In this document: positions 1-12,750 of the stretch, one piece after another
Numbering within the stretch: position 1 is the first letter of the stretch
Layout: the number at the start of each line of letters is the position of its first letter
Translations under genes and position numbers: made by a program
Assembly: GCA_020698575.1 (NCBI GenBank)
Contig: CM036251.1
Span: 35,095,288-35,159,287 of the forward strand
Length of the DNA stretch: 64,000 nucleotides
DNA from: Bostrychus sinensis
Taxonomy: Eukaryota > Chordata > Actinopteri > Gobiiformes > Eleotridae
Reading direction: 5' to 3'
Notes under the pieces: model-generated
What the model saw: the letters and a program-made list of their open reading frames with translations, nothing else
Database searches by the model: none
What the model was told of the DNA's origin: nothing

Positions 1-289
1 AAACGGTTCATTAAGTGGTAAAAAAGTAGCCCATATAGTATTTTTTTTTTTCAGTCTATGGAAAAATTCTCTCAGTCCTATCGGATCATTCATGTCAAAT
101 GTAATTTCACTTTTCTATTAAATAAAATGAGATAAACCTTTTCTTTAAACGCTGGTTGAAGCGTGGCTGTCGATAAGGGTCAGACTCAATCCAAATTCAT
201 GACCCACTGCTCGGCAAATCAGCTGGGCACAAAATAGCCTTCTGTTCCACTGTCACCTCCTGGTGCCTTCACGCTCGGTGGCCATATGA

Positions 290-327
290 GGGGTGGGGGG
301 GTGGGGGATTCCGGGGGGAGGAGGGTT
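290..327 (+). repeat. G-rich tract, possible G-quadruplex
   Basis: Four or more runs of four to seven G separated by one to five bases, followed by GGAGGAGGG. This satisfies the usual quadruplex pattern on the plus strand, which is the non-transcribed strand of the rora intron. Confidence 0.6.
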
Positions 328-431
328 CAGGAGCCCGGAGAAATTAGCAAAACCACTTAGGTGATTTCAACTAAAATTAGCCGTGCTGCCTGTGGGCTCC
401 ATCAATTGTGAACTTGCTCAAACTCCGACAG

Positions 432-476
432 GCGCGCGCGTGTGTGTGTGTGTGTGTGTGTGTGTGGGGGGGGGGG
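432..476 (+). repeat. (CG)n-(TG)n microsatellite ending in a G run
   Basis: Alternating GC then GT dinucleotides followed by about eleven G. Alternating purine-pyrimidine, so possibly Z-DNA prone. Probably polymorphic in length. Confidence 0.9.
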
Positions 477-779
477 TCTACGTCTCCCCCGGCCCGTTAT
501 CTGGGAGCCCCTTTTACTTCCTCTAAAGGCCCTGTATTCTGCTCATCTTTACATTCCACCACAGAGCACTCTAATTAGGCCCCACAGCCACTTTGCATGA
601 TCACAACAGAAGGCCCCGGCCGTATTATTTATCTCCTTCAAAGCAGACTTTTCTTTCTGTGCAGAAGGGCTCACATATTCTGGGTTTGGAAGTAAAAATG
701 GAAATATGTTCATGATTCCGGACTGTATGGCACAGCTATTCAACATCAGTGAGCCCTGTAATACACCAAAGGCCAAAGA

Positions 780-3240
780 CTGTTAAGTTACAGGAGCGGT
801 TTCCAAACAGTGGGTCAGAACCACCACATGATGTTCAATATACTTTAAATGTTCAGGTTAAATTGTAAAAGTGTGTGAGCAGTAAACTGGTAAAATACAT
901 CTGGCTCAAGTTGGGCTTAACAAATAAAAGCTAAAGTTACTGCCACAAATACTGCAACTTCCAATCAAACATGGATTGCAGCTGTATGAGCAAACACGGG
1001 GACATTTAGAGGAACAAATGTCTGCTCTGACCAGTGAAGCAGCTAAACTGGCTGAGGCTCAGTCTGGGCTGTCTGTAGTACCACAAACTGTCTGCCGCAA
1101 AAAACAAAGACCAGCAAGATTTTAATTCCAAACTGAATCCAAAATCATCTCTCACAGAGATTACCTTTTCCCCAGCAGACACTCTCTAATTTAGGTTATT
1201 AATGGGAATAGTCTTCTAATTAAAATGTCACATCCAAGTGAGTTTTACTTGAGATCAAACACAAGACTATAAGCTGCGAGAGAAAAGGGTCTACAGTTAC
1301 TTTATATGAAAGTCTACGGAAGCAAACTTGTCTCATCACATTTTGAATTTTAAATGTCTTTGAATTTCTGCCATTGAAATTTTTTACACTGAAATAGGAG
1401 TCTGATTTATTTTGTCTCTGAATTTCAGTCACTCAAATTTCATTATCTAATTTTCACTGTATTTTTGTGGTGGTTTAATCTGTGTAAAGTTTTGACTTTG
1501 ACGTTGTTTTGCTTGTGAATACAATGCTGGTGAGACAATGCTATGTTTCTCTGATTAAATGTGGAAGCATGCAAGTAAAAACAAGATATAGGTGTGTGTA
1601 TTCTACATTATACACTACAATATGCAGACACATTTAGGCTAAATTCAGGAATCCGCTGGAATTAAAACAATTTTCTTTACTTCTGTTATGTATTTAACTC
1701 CCTCCCTAAATGTCTCTAAAAGCATAAGATATATTTTAATGTTGCAGCTCCACTTGCTTGTTCAGTGCTTAGGCCTTACCTAACACAGAGTTAAGCAACA
1801 CGCAGGTTTGGACAAATTAGAACAATTCATCCTTCTGTAAAACACCACAGACCATGTTATGCAATGTCTAACATCTGTTCCTTCTGTAGCCAGATCTACA
1901 AGATTTTAGCGCGGGTGAGAAAAATCACATTTACATAAGGAACAAGGCTAAATAAAAGGGCCCACCGCAGACTGCTGTCACACTTAATGACCAATTCAAA
2001 TATCAGCAGAATAAAGGGCCATGCAAATTGGACGGCTTGTTCAGTGTCCCAGGTGAAATCACTTATTTGCACACGTTACAACCTCCATTTTCCGTGAGGC
2101 CAGTGAAAATGTATGCAGACAAATGTTTCCATCTCTTTTGGGAATGTCTAGCAGAGGACATTTCTTTGGGAATATGCGCACATTCTTTATATGGCATAAC
2201 GGCTGAGGAGGAGCTATTGTTTTGAGTTGACAGGTGCTCGGAGGAAGCACATCGGCCTCTTATATCAAACTCACCATTCCTGACCTTCGGCCCAGTTTCG
2301 AGTGGGGGGACTGTGCGTGAAACTAAGTGGGAGCAAGGGAATGTGGAGTAAAAGAAAGTGACGACGGAAGAAGTTACAAAGGAGATTTCCAAGGACGAGT
2401 GTAACTTTGGAATGGGGTGTGCAGAAGTGAGAGGGTAGCCCAGTAAAGAGGAGGGAAAAACGGTCAGCCCTCTGGGGGAAGGGTCATGGTCAAGTGAGTG
2501 AGGGAGGTAAGACAAATTTTAAGACATCAGCCGTAGAGACAGGCTAAAAATATGGACCACTCTTTCTTTTTACAATCACAACTGTTTGCACTGGTCAGGA
2601 GTGGTCTGCTAAAGAACGCCTGCTAACAAACTACATCTCACTTGCGTATGAATATATAGCTATTTTTATTGTATTTATTTATTTACTACTTTATTTATGT
2701 ACTCAGGTGTCTAGCCCCTTGCTACACTGCAGCCAACGTCTCTGGTTCAACTTTTACATCCAAGTAAAAAACAATTAGTACAAAAATAATGACAGATTAA
2801 AAAGGTGCAAAAAAGTATGCATGTAAGAAGTGAATATAACGCCTGGACCATGCAGCTACTTCCCCACCTTCCACGGCTGTGAATCTTGTAATGATGACTG
2901 ACCTGGAGGAATTCTGAACCTCTGTACACCTTTGAGATCCAAATGACTCCACAGCTTGTCCACACACTTTCATTATTTTATTTTAATTATATTTTGGTAA
3001 ATGTTGATTTTGTAAAACAGAATTCTGTGCCATACTTTCAGCTCCTTAGCCTTTATGAACTTTTGAACACTTATGCAGGTACCTTTATTCCTAAAGGTTA
3101 TTTCTGGATTTCTGGTCTTACCATTGCATTGGCAAATGGTACTCTACTAATACATCCACTACTTGTTATTGACCCTAATACCCAACTTATTGTGGGCATC
3201 TCTGTCTTTCTAACTGGCTGTAATTGTAGTATTTAGTTAT
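780..3240. other. Intronic stretch, no gene seen
   Basis: AT-rich sequence. Apart from the dispersed repeat at 1,317-1,475 and the AT-rich run at 2,655-2,700, nothing is recognised. A 150-codon open frame on the minus strand (2,063-2,515) has no domain signature and is treated as chance. Confidence 0.5.
1317..1475 (+). repeat. Dispersed repeat, sister copy at 63,493-63,640
   Basis: About 150 bases align with 63,493-63,640 in the same orientation, sharing CAAACTTGTCT, TTTTGAATTTTAAATG, a TAGGA/GTCTGATT block, AATTTCAGTCA and TTTTCA(C/T)TGTATTTTTGT. Termini are not defined and the family is unknown to me. Confidence 0.6.
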
Positions 3241-3249
3241 GGGTTATTT

Positions 3250-3945
3250 GCGAATGAGCTGGGACAAAAACTGGCTCTTTAAAGTGAACGGTGAGAGATG
3301 TTTGTTTTTTTGTTTTTTGTTTTCTGAAAGGATCTTTTCAAAAACAGAGCAGATAATAATAGAGAGAAGAACCCGGAACCGCCCCTCTAAACTAAGGCAC
3401 TTGGTCTTCCTCAATCCCAATCTTCCCTGAAATATAAAAGTTAAAAGTTACAGTTAGATAGTTAATGGTGGTTAGTTCACAGAGAGACAACAGAAGCTGT
3501 TTGGTGCTGCTGTTTTTCACAGTGCACACTACAATATATTTATTTTTATTCTTGTATATATTCATGATGAGGTTTTTGGAGTTCTGCAGGTCAGCTGTTG
3601 CTGTTGTTTTTACTTTTTCGTACTAAATAAAGTCCTGCTTGTTGTTAGATGTGTCTGTGTATTTTTATGTTTTTTTTATTTTTAAGCTTAATTATAGGTG
3701 TGTTTATATACTAAGATGTGTTTCAAAGCGTCAACTTTTTTTAATATTTCATCACAATCCATGTATTTGAGTTATATATGAGTACACAATACAACTTATT
3801 TGTCTGTGAACTGTGATAAATTTGTCTGAAATATAAAAGGTATATAGGGGGTAAAGTGAAGAGCCAACTGGGAGCTAAAAGAGCGGGTTCTTTTTGGTGA
3901 GCCGAGCCAAATGATCTGGCTCACTGAAATGAGCCGGATGAGATT
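3250..3945. mobile_element. Degenerate hAT-like element fragment
   Basis: Contains the run GTGAGCCGAGCCAAATGA and CTGGCTCACTGAAATGAGCC near 3,897-3,945, with a related GAGCTGGGACAAAAACTGGCTC near 3,257. Repeated GAGCC/GGCTC motifs of this kind mark a common fish hAT-type element. No transposase frame remains. Boundaries are approximate. Confidence 0.4.
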
Positions 3946-4104
3946 TGCATTGCAAGTCATCAAATGCTTACATGGCTCTCTTTTATGTATAGTGCTCCTC
4001 TACCAGATTTAGCGCTTTCATCAGGGATGTGGATAATAGGAGGTAGAGAGGTAGTGACTGAGCCATTGCACTGCACTGAAATGAATGGGATTGCATGGTG
4101 GCAG

Positions 4105-4190
4105 GCTTTTTCCCACCGGCCAAAGACATGCATGTATATGAGTGAACATGAGAATCTAAAGGTCCCATAGTGAATGAATGTCAAGAGTTG
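4105..4190 (+). mobile_element. Old SINE body remnant
   Basis: CCCACCGGCCAAAGACATGC and the following AGTGAATGAATGT match the body of the SINE family seen intact at 35,234-35,600. Head and tail are missing. Confidence 0.55.
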
Positions 4191-4515
4191 CCCCTTTGGT
4201 AAACTGTCCAGGTTTTAGTGCTCCTTCGTCAGCTAATCAGTAAGATCTTTAGTTGAAGATGAATCAAAATCAAAGTTAAAAAATAAAAGGTAATTATAAG
4301 GGGGGGAAAAATCATGTAAAAGATTACATTTAGAATCTGTGTAATTTGGTGTTGAGATTTTTGTGTACTTGTTATGACACTTTGGTTATGTCACACCAGA
4401 AGCTGCTCAATGTTTTGTGTAGAACACTAGGACACAGAGCAGTGGCTCATCTTGTTGTGTCACTGAGGGAGCATGAAGGGATTTAGGCAGAAGAGGAATT
4501 ATTAAATTATTAAAG

Positions 4516-4595
4516 AGCCCACTATTGGCGACCACTCACACTGACCCATACACCTGCATGCATTTGGACAGTGGAAGGAAGCCCAACTGAGCCAA
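4516..4595 (-). mobile_element. Old SINE body remnant, opposite strand
   Basis: Read on the minus strand, it gives GGCTTCCTTCCACTGTCCAA then ATGCATGCAGGTG and a TGAGTGGTCGCC block, a diverged copy of the same SINE body. Confidence 0.4.
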
Positions 4596-6068
4596 CTCAT
4601 GGTCGCACATTGTCACGCACCACAGACAGCCTGAGAGTTAATAGTTGTGCAGAGTAGATTTAGTATAATCTTGTCATTACTTTGTCCTCTTATACAGCCA
4701 AAAAACCTTCTGTTCAATAAAAGATGAATTATGATGTGCACTTTGGCAGACATTACACATACTTTGATGCAAAACAAAGAAGTCTTGTCAACATTAATGC
4801 AGTACACTACAGTTTCAGTCCTCATCACATTTGGATCTCATTTCCTCCGTTTGTTTTACACAGCTCTGTAAATAGTCTCATCAGAGAGCTTCAAAAGTCT
4901 TTTGTTATTTGCATTTAGCAGAAATGTTAGCACTGCATCACAGTTCTCCATATGCCTCCAGGCGTCACCAAAAGACTATTTTTGCTTTTAATTGGTAAAT
5001 CATCAACTTTTACTTGAGAGTACAACCAATGACAGACGTTTGAGCCCCTTGGCGCTCCATCCTGTGGGCAGCGAAGCAAAGCCCACAGCCAAGCCAAGCC
5101 GAGCTGGAGGGAAGTGAAAGACTCCTCAAACGGGCCCAAAGCCTTCAAAGAAGCCACCATTAGTGAGCGCTCATCAAGCGGGGCAGGGGCAGGCGGGTCC
5201 CCTGGTAGACCGGGGAAACTCTATGGGACTAGGGGGAGGCAGAGGAGTGAGAGAAGAGCCCCCAAACCCAGAGGTGTCTCAGAGCCAGGCCCTTCTATTC
5301 CCAGCCCAACTGTCACTGGCATGCAGTGCAGCCCCTCCGAGCTCCGAGTGTGAGCTGGTACGGCTGTTCACCACCGCTCTCCAGACTTCACTCATCCCCT
5401 GCCATGCTATTGTTGTGTCGGCTGTTCTTTTATTCTTCTACTGAGCCATACTGAGCCATTAAAGCATTTGGATGAAGCAAATTCTTCTCGGCATATGCGA
5501 TCTTGATCAGCAACAAGGCGACGTAAGGACAATATGCTGTTTGTGTTGGAGGAGTGTTTTAGAGCAGGACCACTGCAGGAGCGCTCGCTGAATGCACATC
5601 TAGAACTACTTTGAAGTGAATGTAGTGCATTTGTTTCTCCAGTGAGAAGCTCTGGTTAAACCCTTCAGTGAGTGACCTGTATAGAGGAGTGGTCTGCAGA
5701 GTTCAGCAGAGTTAAGTTATTAAAGGAGGGTTTGTATTCCTCAATGGACCAGGGCATTTACTGATAACAAAATAGCTGGCATATTATTGTGGTCTGCCAT
5801 GCTTCTGAACATGTCTGGAGCAACACAAAAATCTGTTGCTCTTACCACAAAGTATATTGGCTTTAATTTGTGTAGTCCTCCATTAAATAAAGCAGCATAT
5901 AATGATGTTCTGTACCCAGGCACTAACACTACAAACATGTAGTTGATGGCTGCCAGTGGCTATCATTGCTAATATGAAATTAGTCAGTGGTCACTGTTGA
6001 GCCCCATACATGCAAAAATATACAACCCATCAGAGAAACAGAGCAGCACATAATGCCTGCCCCATTTC

Positions 6069-6442
6069 CAGGATTTCTGCAGGCTTCAATAAATTTGATT
6101 TAAGATTTTTTAAGACCATTGTTCAAGAAAAATAAAACCTATTATAAGCAGGCAGTGTACAAAAAGCTCAGTCACAAAGCATTTTGGTTGTGGTAAGAAA
6201 AGTTCTAAGCTCTTGTATTGGTGCCGGTAAAATACCTTTGAGCGTATAGTTGGAGATTCTAGGAAGTTGCATCTAATGTATGTGACATATTCGAGACCTG
6301 TTTAAATGTATTTAAGACCTAACAGTCCGCATCTCGGCAAATATAAGACTTTTTAATAAATAAATAAATAAATAAATAATAAATTCAGGCTTTACAATTT
6401 AATACTTTTTAAACTATTTAAGCTGACCCTGTAGAAAGCCTG
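6069..6442 (+). mobile_element. MITE of the CAGG-TTTCTGCAGG family
   Basis: Starts CAGGATTTCTGCAGG and ends GTAGAAAGCCTG, which are inverted versions of each other. The interior shares TTTAAGA(C/T)TTTTTAAGACC-type sequence and GCAGTGTACAAAAAG with the copy at 11,377-11,800. Duplication of the flank is only partial (ATTTC on both sides). Non-autonomous, probably hAT-derived. Confidence 0.6.
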
Positions 6443-6689
6443 ATTTCAGAAAATCATTATTAAAAGAGTTATTTTGACTTTTGTTTTGAAACTTTAAATA
6501 GTAACTTCAGAAGTGTCTCTGGCATCCTTGCTGTGCCTAAATGTGTTGCTATTTTAGTAAGCACATAGTAGGATTAGCTTTCATTAAAGTAAACAAAAAA
6601 ATACAAATGTCTCTTTAATCAAAATGTATTTATATAGCCCTTTACAACAATCAAGGTAACCTAAGTCTCTCAGAAGAATACTAGTACAT

Positions 6690-7570
6690 CGTAAATTGTA
6701 CATACACATTTTAGAACTACTTTGTACAGCGCCTGTGCCCAAATCATCTTACACCACCCTGCGGTCTGCTGCACCAGAATCAGATCACATCAGCACAGCT
6801 CCTCACATTAGCCTGAATGTGAAGCGTCAAAATGACTGCGTATGGAATTACAGGCAGTTCAAAATTCTTGGTGTTAATCAGCAGGATCAGTTTCAGGAAC
6901 CAGCTCGAGCTGCACACTGTGTGAAGAATCACTGCTGCGGGTGAACACAGTGGGGCCGGAGGTGGCACCGTGCCATGCCCCACTCTCTCACGGTGACAGA
7001 GCGATCGTGTCACGCCGGGCCAGGTGAGCGAAAAATGGCAGCCCGCTTGATACACAGCCGGCTGCTTTAATTGGCTAAAACAAAGTAATTTGAGAGCAGT
7101 ATGGGGGGCACGAGGGGGTAAATGACGGGACAGAAGGTCACTGCTTCCCTCTCCCTCCACTGGGTCCCATCCAGCGACACTCCCAGCATGTGCTACACTT
7201 AATATTGAGATCTATTATACGCTCACCCTTCGCCATCTGCCTCCCACACGGAGAGGCCGTGCCACAGACCTCGTCTCTGAACCCAAAAATCCTATATCTG
7301 TTAGATTATTATACTGACTGTGTGAGCGTACACCAGCGTGCCTCTGATTCATACAGTCTGATGAGAGCCGTTAAATTATACCAAATTATGTAAGTGTATA
7401 AAAGGCAAGCAATAAGCCGGCTTTAATGTCCATATGGTGCACAGCAGATGACAGAGGACAGGGCCAATTTGCAAATGCTGTAGCTGTTTTTATTTTAGGC
7501 TCCAACAGATAATAGTGGACCCGCTGCCAATGAATTTGAATATTTTCTAATTTTAATGCCTTCCATGTTT
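6690..7570. promoter_or_regulatory. Unique intronic block, candidate conserved non-coding element
   Basis: No repeat similarity found within the window. Mixed base composition with AT-rich homeodomain-like cores such as TTAAATTATACCAAATTATG near 7,370 and AATTTGAATATTTTCTAATTTTAATG near 7,530, unlike the surrounding decayed transposons. This is a judgement from sequence texture only. No alignment was available. Confidence 0.25.
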
Positions 7571-7917
7571 GTACCTGATTAGACAGTAAGTACAGGGATG
7601 CCCCAGTGTTGTGTAAAAAGGCAGTCTATGTAATGTTTAAGGTTTAGTAATTAAGGCCCTATTGTAGGGAGTTGTCAGCACACTCCCAGTATGGAGTAGA
7701 CAGACAGGACAGGACAGAGCAGAGGCCACAGGGAGGTGGAAGGAGAATATAAATGAACACCTAATACTTCCCGATTTGGTGGTGGTGAGGCTAGGTGCCT
7801 CATATTATTTAAATAAATGTACATGATTATGTGGCAGATTCAGCAAAGTTCAGTTTGCTGCAGATAGGCATCTAACAGAGCTTGTGAAACTCTAAGAATG
7901 CCGAAAAAGGCTTGCAT

Positions 7918-8090
7918 CTAGAGGTCGACTGATATGGGTTTTTCTATGGCCAATGCCGATATCATTTTTTTTTTAATTCAGAGCAGCTGATGGCTAATAA
8001 ACACTGGCACTTTTTTGGACGGAAATGTAGGGCTGTTTTTTATTTTTGTTTTTTGTTTTTTTATCAAATTTTATAATATATAGGCATTTG
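7918..8090. mobile_element. 5' fragment of a hAT-like MITE
   Basis: AGAGGTCGACTGATATGGG and GGCCAATGCCGATATCAT resemble the terminus of a very common fish MITE. The opposite terminus was not found, so this is a truncated copy. Confidence 0.4.
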
Positions 8091-8559
8091 TTTTGCTTAT
8101 GAAAATGGAAACAAATGTGTTAGGGGCAGTGCAAACAGTTAAAGATGCATTTTTTTGAGAACACTAGGAAGGCTATCTCAATCAAACTTGCTGTGCAGGT
8201 GGAGATTGGCGAGAGCTACAAAATACATTTAGATAATTGTTTCTACGAGGTTCTGTTCCAGAGAACTGAGCAAAATCTTTTTATTACTGTTTTGACCTAT
8301 TCAGGTTGAGATAAAGCGATTTTGAATGTTTCCTATGAACTGCAGTGGAAGATCTCCAGACTGCTACAGGATGGTTGGGGAAGCTGGGGTCCTTTGGTCA
8401 TATGGTTGCCCGGACATGTGCCTAACCAAAAATTTTTCAAAATTTTTCCACATATGACTGCAGATAGACAAGCCACTTCAAGAAGAGCAGCAGCTCCAGT
8501 CTGAGCTCCTCCCAGTGACAGCCTCAAACTCTCTAAGCCTTAAAGGGGCACACAGGTTC

Positions 8560-9640
8560 TGGTGAAAGAACTACTTTTAGTCACGTTTGGTCATGATGTC
8601 AGTAGGAATGTAGACAAACTGTTAAGACGGACATTGCTGCTTCTTCACCACGAGGAGGCCCAGGGAAAACCTGGGACACACACTCAAAAGGAGCTAAAAG
8701 AAGTGTCTGGGCAGAGGGAAGTCTGAGCATCTCTTAGACTACTACCCTATATTCTGCCCCAAGACACAAGAAGACAATTGATGGATGCTTTTGTTCAATA
8801 ATTGTTTCAGATGTTTGGCTTGAGGTATCTGTTCTACAGTTAGATAGCATTGTAAAATAATGTAAACAATTTAAAATAACTGTAATATTGGTCTCATAAA
8901 CAAAACCTTACAGACTCTTCTCAGGTTAATAACTCTTATGTGCGTATGTTGAGTCAATCAATTTAATGATGGCTATGGCAACTTGTACCCATGTGTACAG
9001 ATGGCATGTACTTATTTGAGTTCCACTACATGCTCCTCCCATGTTGAACAGGCACCGGACGCCTGTGTGGGACCGTCCCAGGTGTGGCTGATACATGGAT
9101 CAGTGCTGCGGCAGCGCTCAGGGCCACAGCACACCAATCCTCCGAGGACCTCTCCGAATGTGGCCCCTGCATTTGCATTGAGTGTGGAACGGTTCATCTC
9201 TTCGGTACGGCGGCGGAGGGGGGAGTGTACTGAGGGGGGTGAGGGGGGCGGTAGACCAACCCCCTGAAGGCAGAATCAGGTGTTATCTGTCTGACGGAGC
9301 ACACCACCATCAATCTCCCCTGTCCACTCCGCTCTGCCCACAGTCAAACCAGCGCAGGGAATACATCTGTGCTGACAACACACAGACAGGAGAAGGAACC
9401 CAGTGTGCCAATCCGTGGCTATATTTACCTTGATGAGCTATTTATGAATGTTATACCACAGCTGAAGGAGGCTTGAATTCTCATTGGTTACACACGAGGA
9501 TACATCAACAAGTGTAAGATGAAATCATGAAGGTGGTGTCTGTCACTTCGTAAAACCCAAGCATTACAAAGAGAGTGGTATGAAGTATTCACACCATTAG
9601 CCACAGTAGATATGCAGAGACATGCACAGTGAAATTTTAA
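8560..9640. other. Intronic stretch, no gene or repeat identified
   Basis: No open frame with a domain signature and no repeat match. The segment 9,040-9,260 is GC-richer with several CpG but shows no splice-bounded coding pattern. Confidence 0.4.
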
Positions 9641-9644
9641 GAGT

Positions 9645-10318
9645 AAATTTTACTCTCTGTCAGAGTGTATATGGTCGGTCCTTATCTATATAGTGTTGAA
9701 TTTACTCTCAAACACATGACCATGACACTTTATATTTTAAGAAATACAAATTATTATTCTTACAGTATAGCTTGACCAATGACATCTGCAGCAATTATAC
9801 CTTCCAGTCTGTGACCGGAGGAACTGATGTCATCTTTAAAGAAAAAAAGTTTACATTGAAGTTTACATTATATTTTTAGACAGGAAAAAAAAATGTTTTA
9901 GATAAAATGTGTGCAGTAGATGCTGGAGTCATGTCTGTCACTGTTCCCCTGAGTCATGGTTGGACCATGACTGATGTGGACTGGACTGTGTTATTTATTG
10001 AGTTTTAATACAGCTGAATATTTCTTCAAATTTGACTTTCAGAAATACAACATTCTGAACTTTATGGATTTAATTCAATTGATAACTCCAGAAGTAATTT
10101 GTTTACTGAAAAATAACTTTAACAATAATTGTTAAATTGTTCAAGAAGTACAAAAGTTTTCACATTTAATGATGGGACTGAGTGAATTAATTTGTACTCC
10201 TTTGCATCTTTAACACATCATGTGTGGCATTGCTCACCAGTGTCATGGTGCTGTTTTTGAGAGTAAATCCAACACTATATAGATAAGGACCATATATACT
10301 GAGAATAGAGTAAAATTT
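9645..10318. mobile_element. MITE with long terminal inverted repeats
   Basis: The left arm (9,645-about 9,735) and the reverse complement of the right arm (about 10,235-10,318) match for some 85 bases, sharing AAATTTTACTCT, TATATGGTC, CCTTATCTATATAGTGTTG and TTTACTCTCAAA and CCATGACAC. No coding capacity inside. The target duplication is unclear because the flank itself carries AAATTTTA. Confidence 0.8.
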
Positions 10319-10374
10319 AGATGTGTGTATGTTTTATTTTTATGCCCTTGGTAAACAGTGCTTTCGTTCACTGC

Positions 10375-10520
10375 CTGCTGTTAGTCCATAGTTCGCACAT
10401 CACCAGGACCACTCCAGGAGCGCACCAGGGCATTCACACCTGCTCAAATGAACTGGACTTTCCCTGGAAGCGCACCAGAGTTCGATTAAAATGAACCAAA
10501 CATTCCAAATGTGAACACAC
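10375..10520. mobile_element. Fragment of a fish MITE
   Basis: GGACTTTCCCTGGAAGCGCACCAGAGTTCG and the preceding AGGAGCGCACCAGGGCATTC blocks, split here by AT-rich DNA, resemble a common fish element with ACCAGAGTTCG motifs. Ends not determined. Confidence 0.35.
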
Positions 10521-10529
10521 ACAAAGACT

Positions 10530-11370
10530 TCATTGCCGTTATTATTAAGGAGCTCTTTGCTGACTTATTGTATGATCTGTGATATTACGAGATTTAAGGT
10601 GCTTTCAGAATAAAAAGCTTCCTGTTCTACTGGACTTTTATATATTTTTGTTCAGACTTCAATCATTTTCTTCAACTCACACAGCTCATTCAAAATTCAT
10701 CACTGACTTTTATCTGATTCCAGCAGACTAAATAACTGTGAAGCTGTTATGGTTAAGAATCCATCAAAGATTTTACTTCTACAACCATCCTGACGTCTGG
10801 CCCCAAGCTAAGCATGTAGTATAGCAGGCGTCCCATGCTCCCGCTGCCGGACCACAAGAGAGGCCTGACAGGTAAAATTTAATTAAGCACAAATAAATCT
10901 GAACTGGAAGAGAAGTGTGTGTGAATGTCCTCAAAGCCCCAAAGTCACAAAAACAAGAGCATATTCTTGTAATTAATCTATTGGACAAGGTTTTCTTAAG
11001 CCGTGGGCATCTCCACAACAGGGAATTGAACTGTAGAGGGAACAATGAGGAGGAAAATAAAGCAAGTTATTGAAGAAAAGGAGGCTGAACATTTGCATGG
11101 ACACCTGTTGACACCTGGTCTGTGGATTAGAAGATGATGGCTGTGAGTTTGAAAGGCACTTTGTCCAATTAGAAGTGTGCTGTTTCCAGCTGCCCCTGAC
11201 AGAGATGAAGTGGCTCGTTCAGAAGACACTGTGGCACTGAGCCAGCACTCGAAGTCCAAACACAGAGTGGAGCCGGGCCAGCAGAATGAGAATCACACGC
11301 CTGTTTAACACCACATGACAACAGCACGTTAAAGCTACACCACAACACAGATTATTACAGAGGCCTGAGT
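10530..11370. other. Intronic stretch, no gene seen
   Basis: No supported coding frame. The two 80-90 codon minus-strand frames here overlap each other and lack domain signatures. Confidence 0.4.
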
Positions 11371-11376
11371 TTATCC

Positions 11377-11800
11377 CAGGCTTTCTGCACGGCAAGTTGA
11401 ATTTAAGACTTATTTAGACCTTTTTAGGACCATTGACCATGAAAATTAAGACCTATTTCATTAGCATGCAGTGTACAAAAAGTGGAGTCGTAAACAAGGC
11501 TGTGCTGTTTCATTTAGACCGTCTGTGACAGTGAGTGATACAAAGCATTTTGGTTTCGATAAGAAAAAATCTGAAGGTGTCGATGAAGGTATGACTTTGA
11601 GCATTTCAGTGGGCATTTTAGAATAAGCAGCAAATGCAGGTCATTGCATTAAATGTACATGTCACATTTAAGTCCTGTTTAAAAGTATTTAAGACCTAAT
11701 ACTTTGCATCTCAGTAAATTTAGGACTTTTTAAGGTCTTAAATTCATGATTTTTATATTTAGGACTTTTTAAAAAAATTTAAGACTCAGCGAGAACCCTG
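11377..11800 (+). mobile_element. MITE of the CAGG-TTTCTGCAGG family, second copy
   Basis: Starts CAGGCTTTCTGCACG and ends GCGAGAACCCTG. TTATCC lies on both sides (11,371-11,376 and 11,801-11,806). The body is rich in TTTAAGAC units and shares several blocks with the copy at 6,069-6,442. Confidence 0.7.
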
Positions 11801-11976
11801 TTATCCAGAGATCAGTGATAAAGGCCTCAGATCTGTGCAGGAGTGAAGGGGACTGAGATACTCCCTACAGCACTCACACTGTGGTTCTCAAGAAAAGACG
11901 CACAAGAATCAGAAGCGGCCATTAGTCATTGGTCGAAGAGCGCCCCAAGGAGAACAGCTCTGTGATGCCCTCAGAT

Positions 11977-12440
11977 CAGTGGTGGACAGTAACTAGATAC
12001 TTCTACTCAAGTAGTTTACCTATGTACATTTTTGAGGAAAAAGTACTTTGAGTACAGTTTGTAGAACATGCTTCTACTTTTAATTGAGTAAATTTTAGAT
12101 GATGTTTTTTGTATGCTTTTACTTAGTAAAAGATACAATTGTTTAAGGAGTTAAAAGCATTTTTTGTGGTCTGTGGTTTAGCGGGTAGCACAGCTGAGTT
12201 ATGATCAGAAGTGTGTGGGAAACAACAAGAAGAAAAAAGAAGATTTTGCATTCAAATGTACTTTCTACTTAAGTTAATTTTATACATAATACTTTTTTAC
12301 TTTTACTGAAGTAAAATTTTAGATAACTTTATGTTAGGTACCTAACATAATAGTGTTAGGTATGTTTACTTCTCCTTGATTAATATTATTTTTAAAGTAA
12401 CAGTTTACTAGAGTACCGATTTTGAGTACTTCCACCACTG
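11977..12440. mobile_element. hAT-type MITE with perfect 8-bp target duplication
   Basis: Begins CAGTGGTGGACAGTAACT and ends AGTACTTCCACCACTG, an inverted pair. The 8-bp sequence CCTCAGAT flanks it at 11,969-11,976 and 12,441-12,448. It is full of the repeated TACTTTTACT motif typical of this family and has no reading frame. Same family as 27,466-27,970. Confidence 0.92.
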
Positions 12441-12750
12441 CCTCAGATAAATATAGTATGCCAGTGCAGTTGTCTTTATATTAATATTATATTTAATTAG
12501 AAATATGAATACAAATTATATACCAAACATTAGCATTATTTTCAGTGTTAGTTCATAATATTAATATTAATAACAATTATATAACATTAAACAATTAAAT
12601 AACATTAATAACAATAATTATGATTTTACTAAACATCTATTTATTTATATCTCTGTGACTCCCGATTGACATGAAACAAAATCTGTCACAACGCTTCACT
12701 TCAAGTACTCTCTGTCAGCAGAAATAGTTATGTTCCGTGTTAATTACTGG

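Noticed and set aside
2063..2515. 150-codon open frame on the minus strand
   Set aside because: Ser/Pro/His-rich with no motif, overlapping other random frames, and no codon-pattern support.
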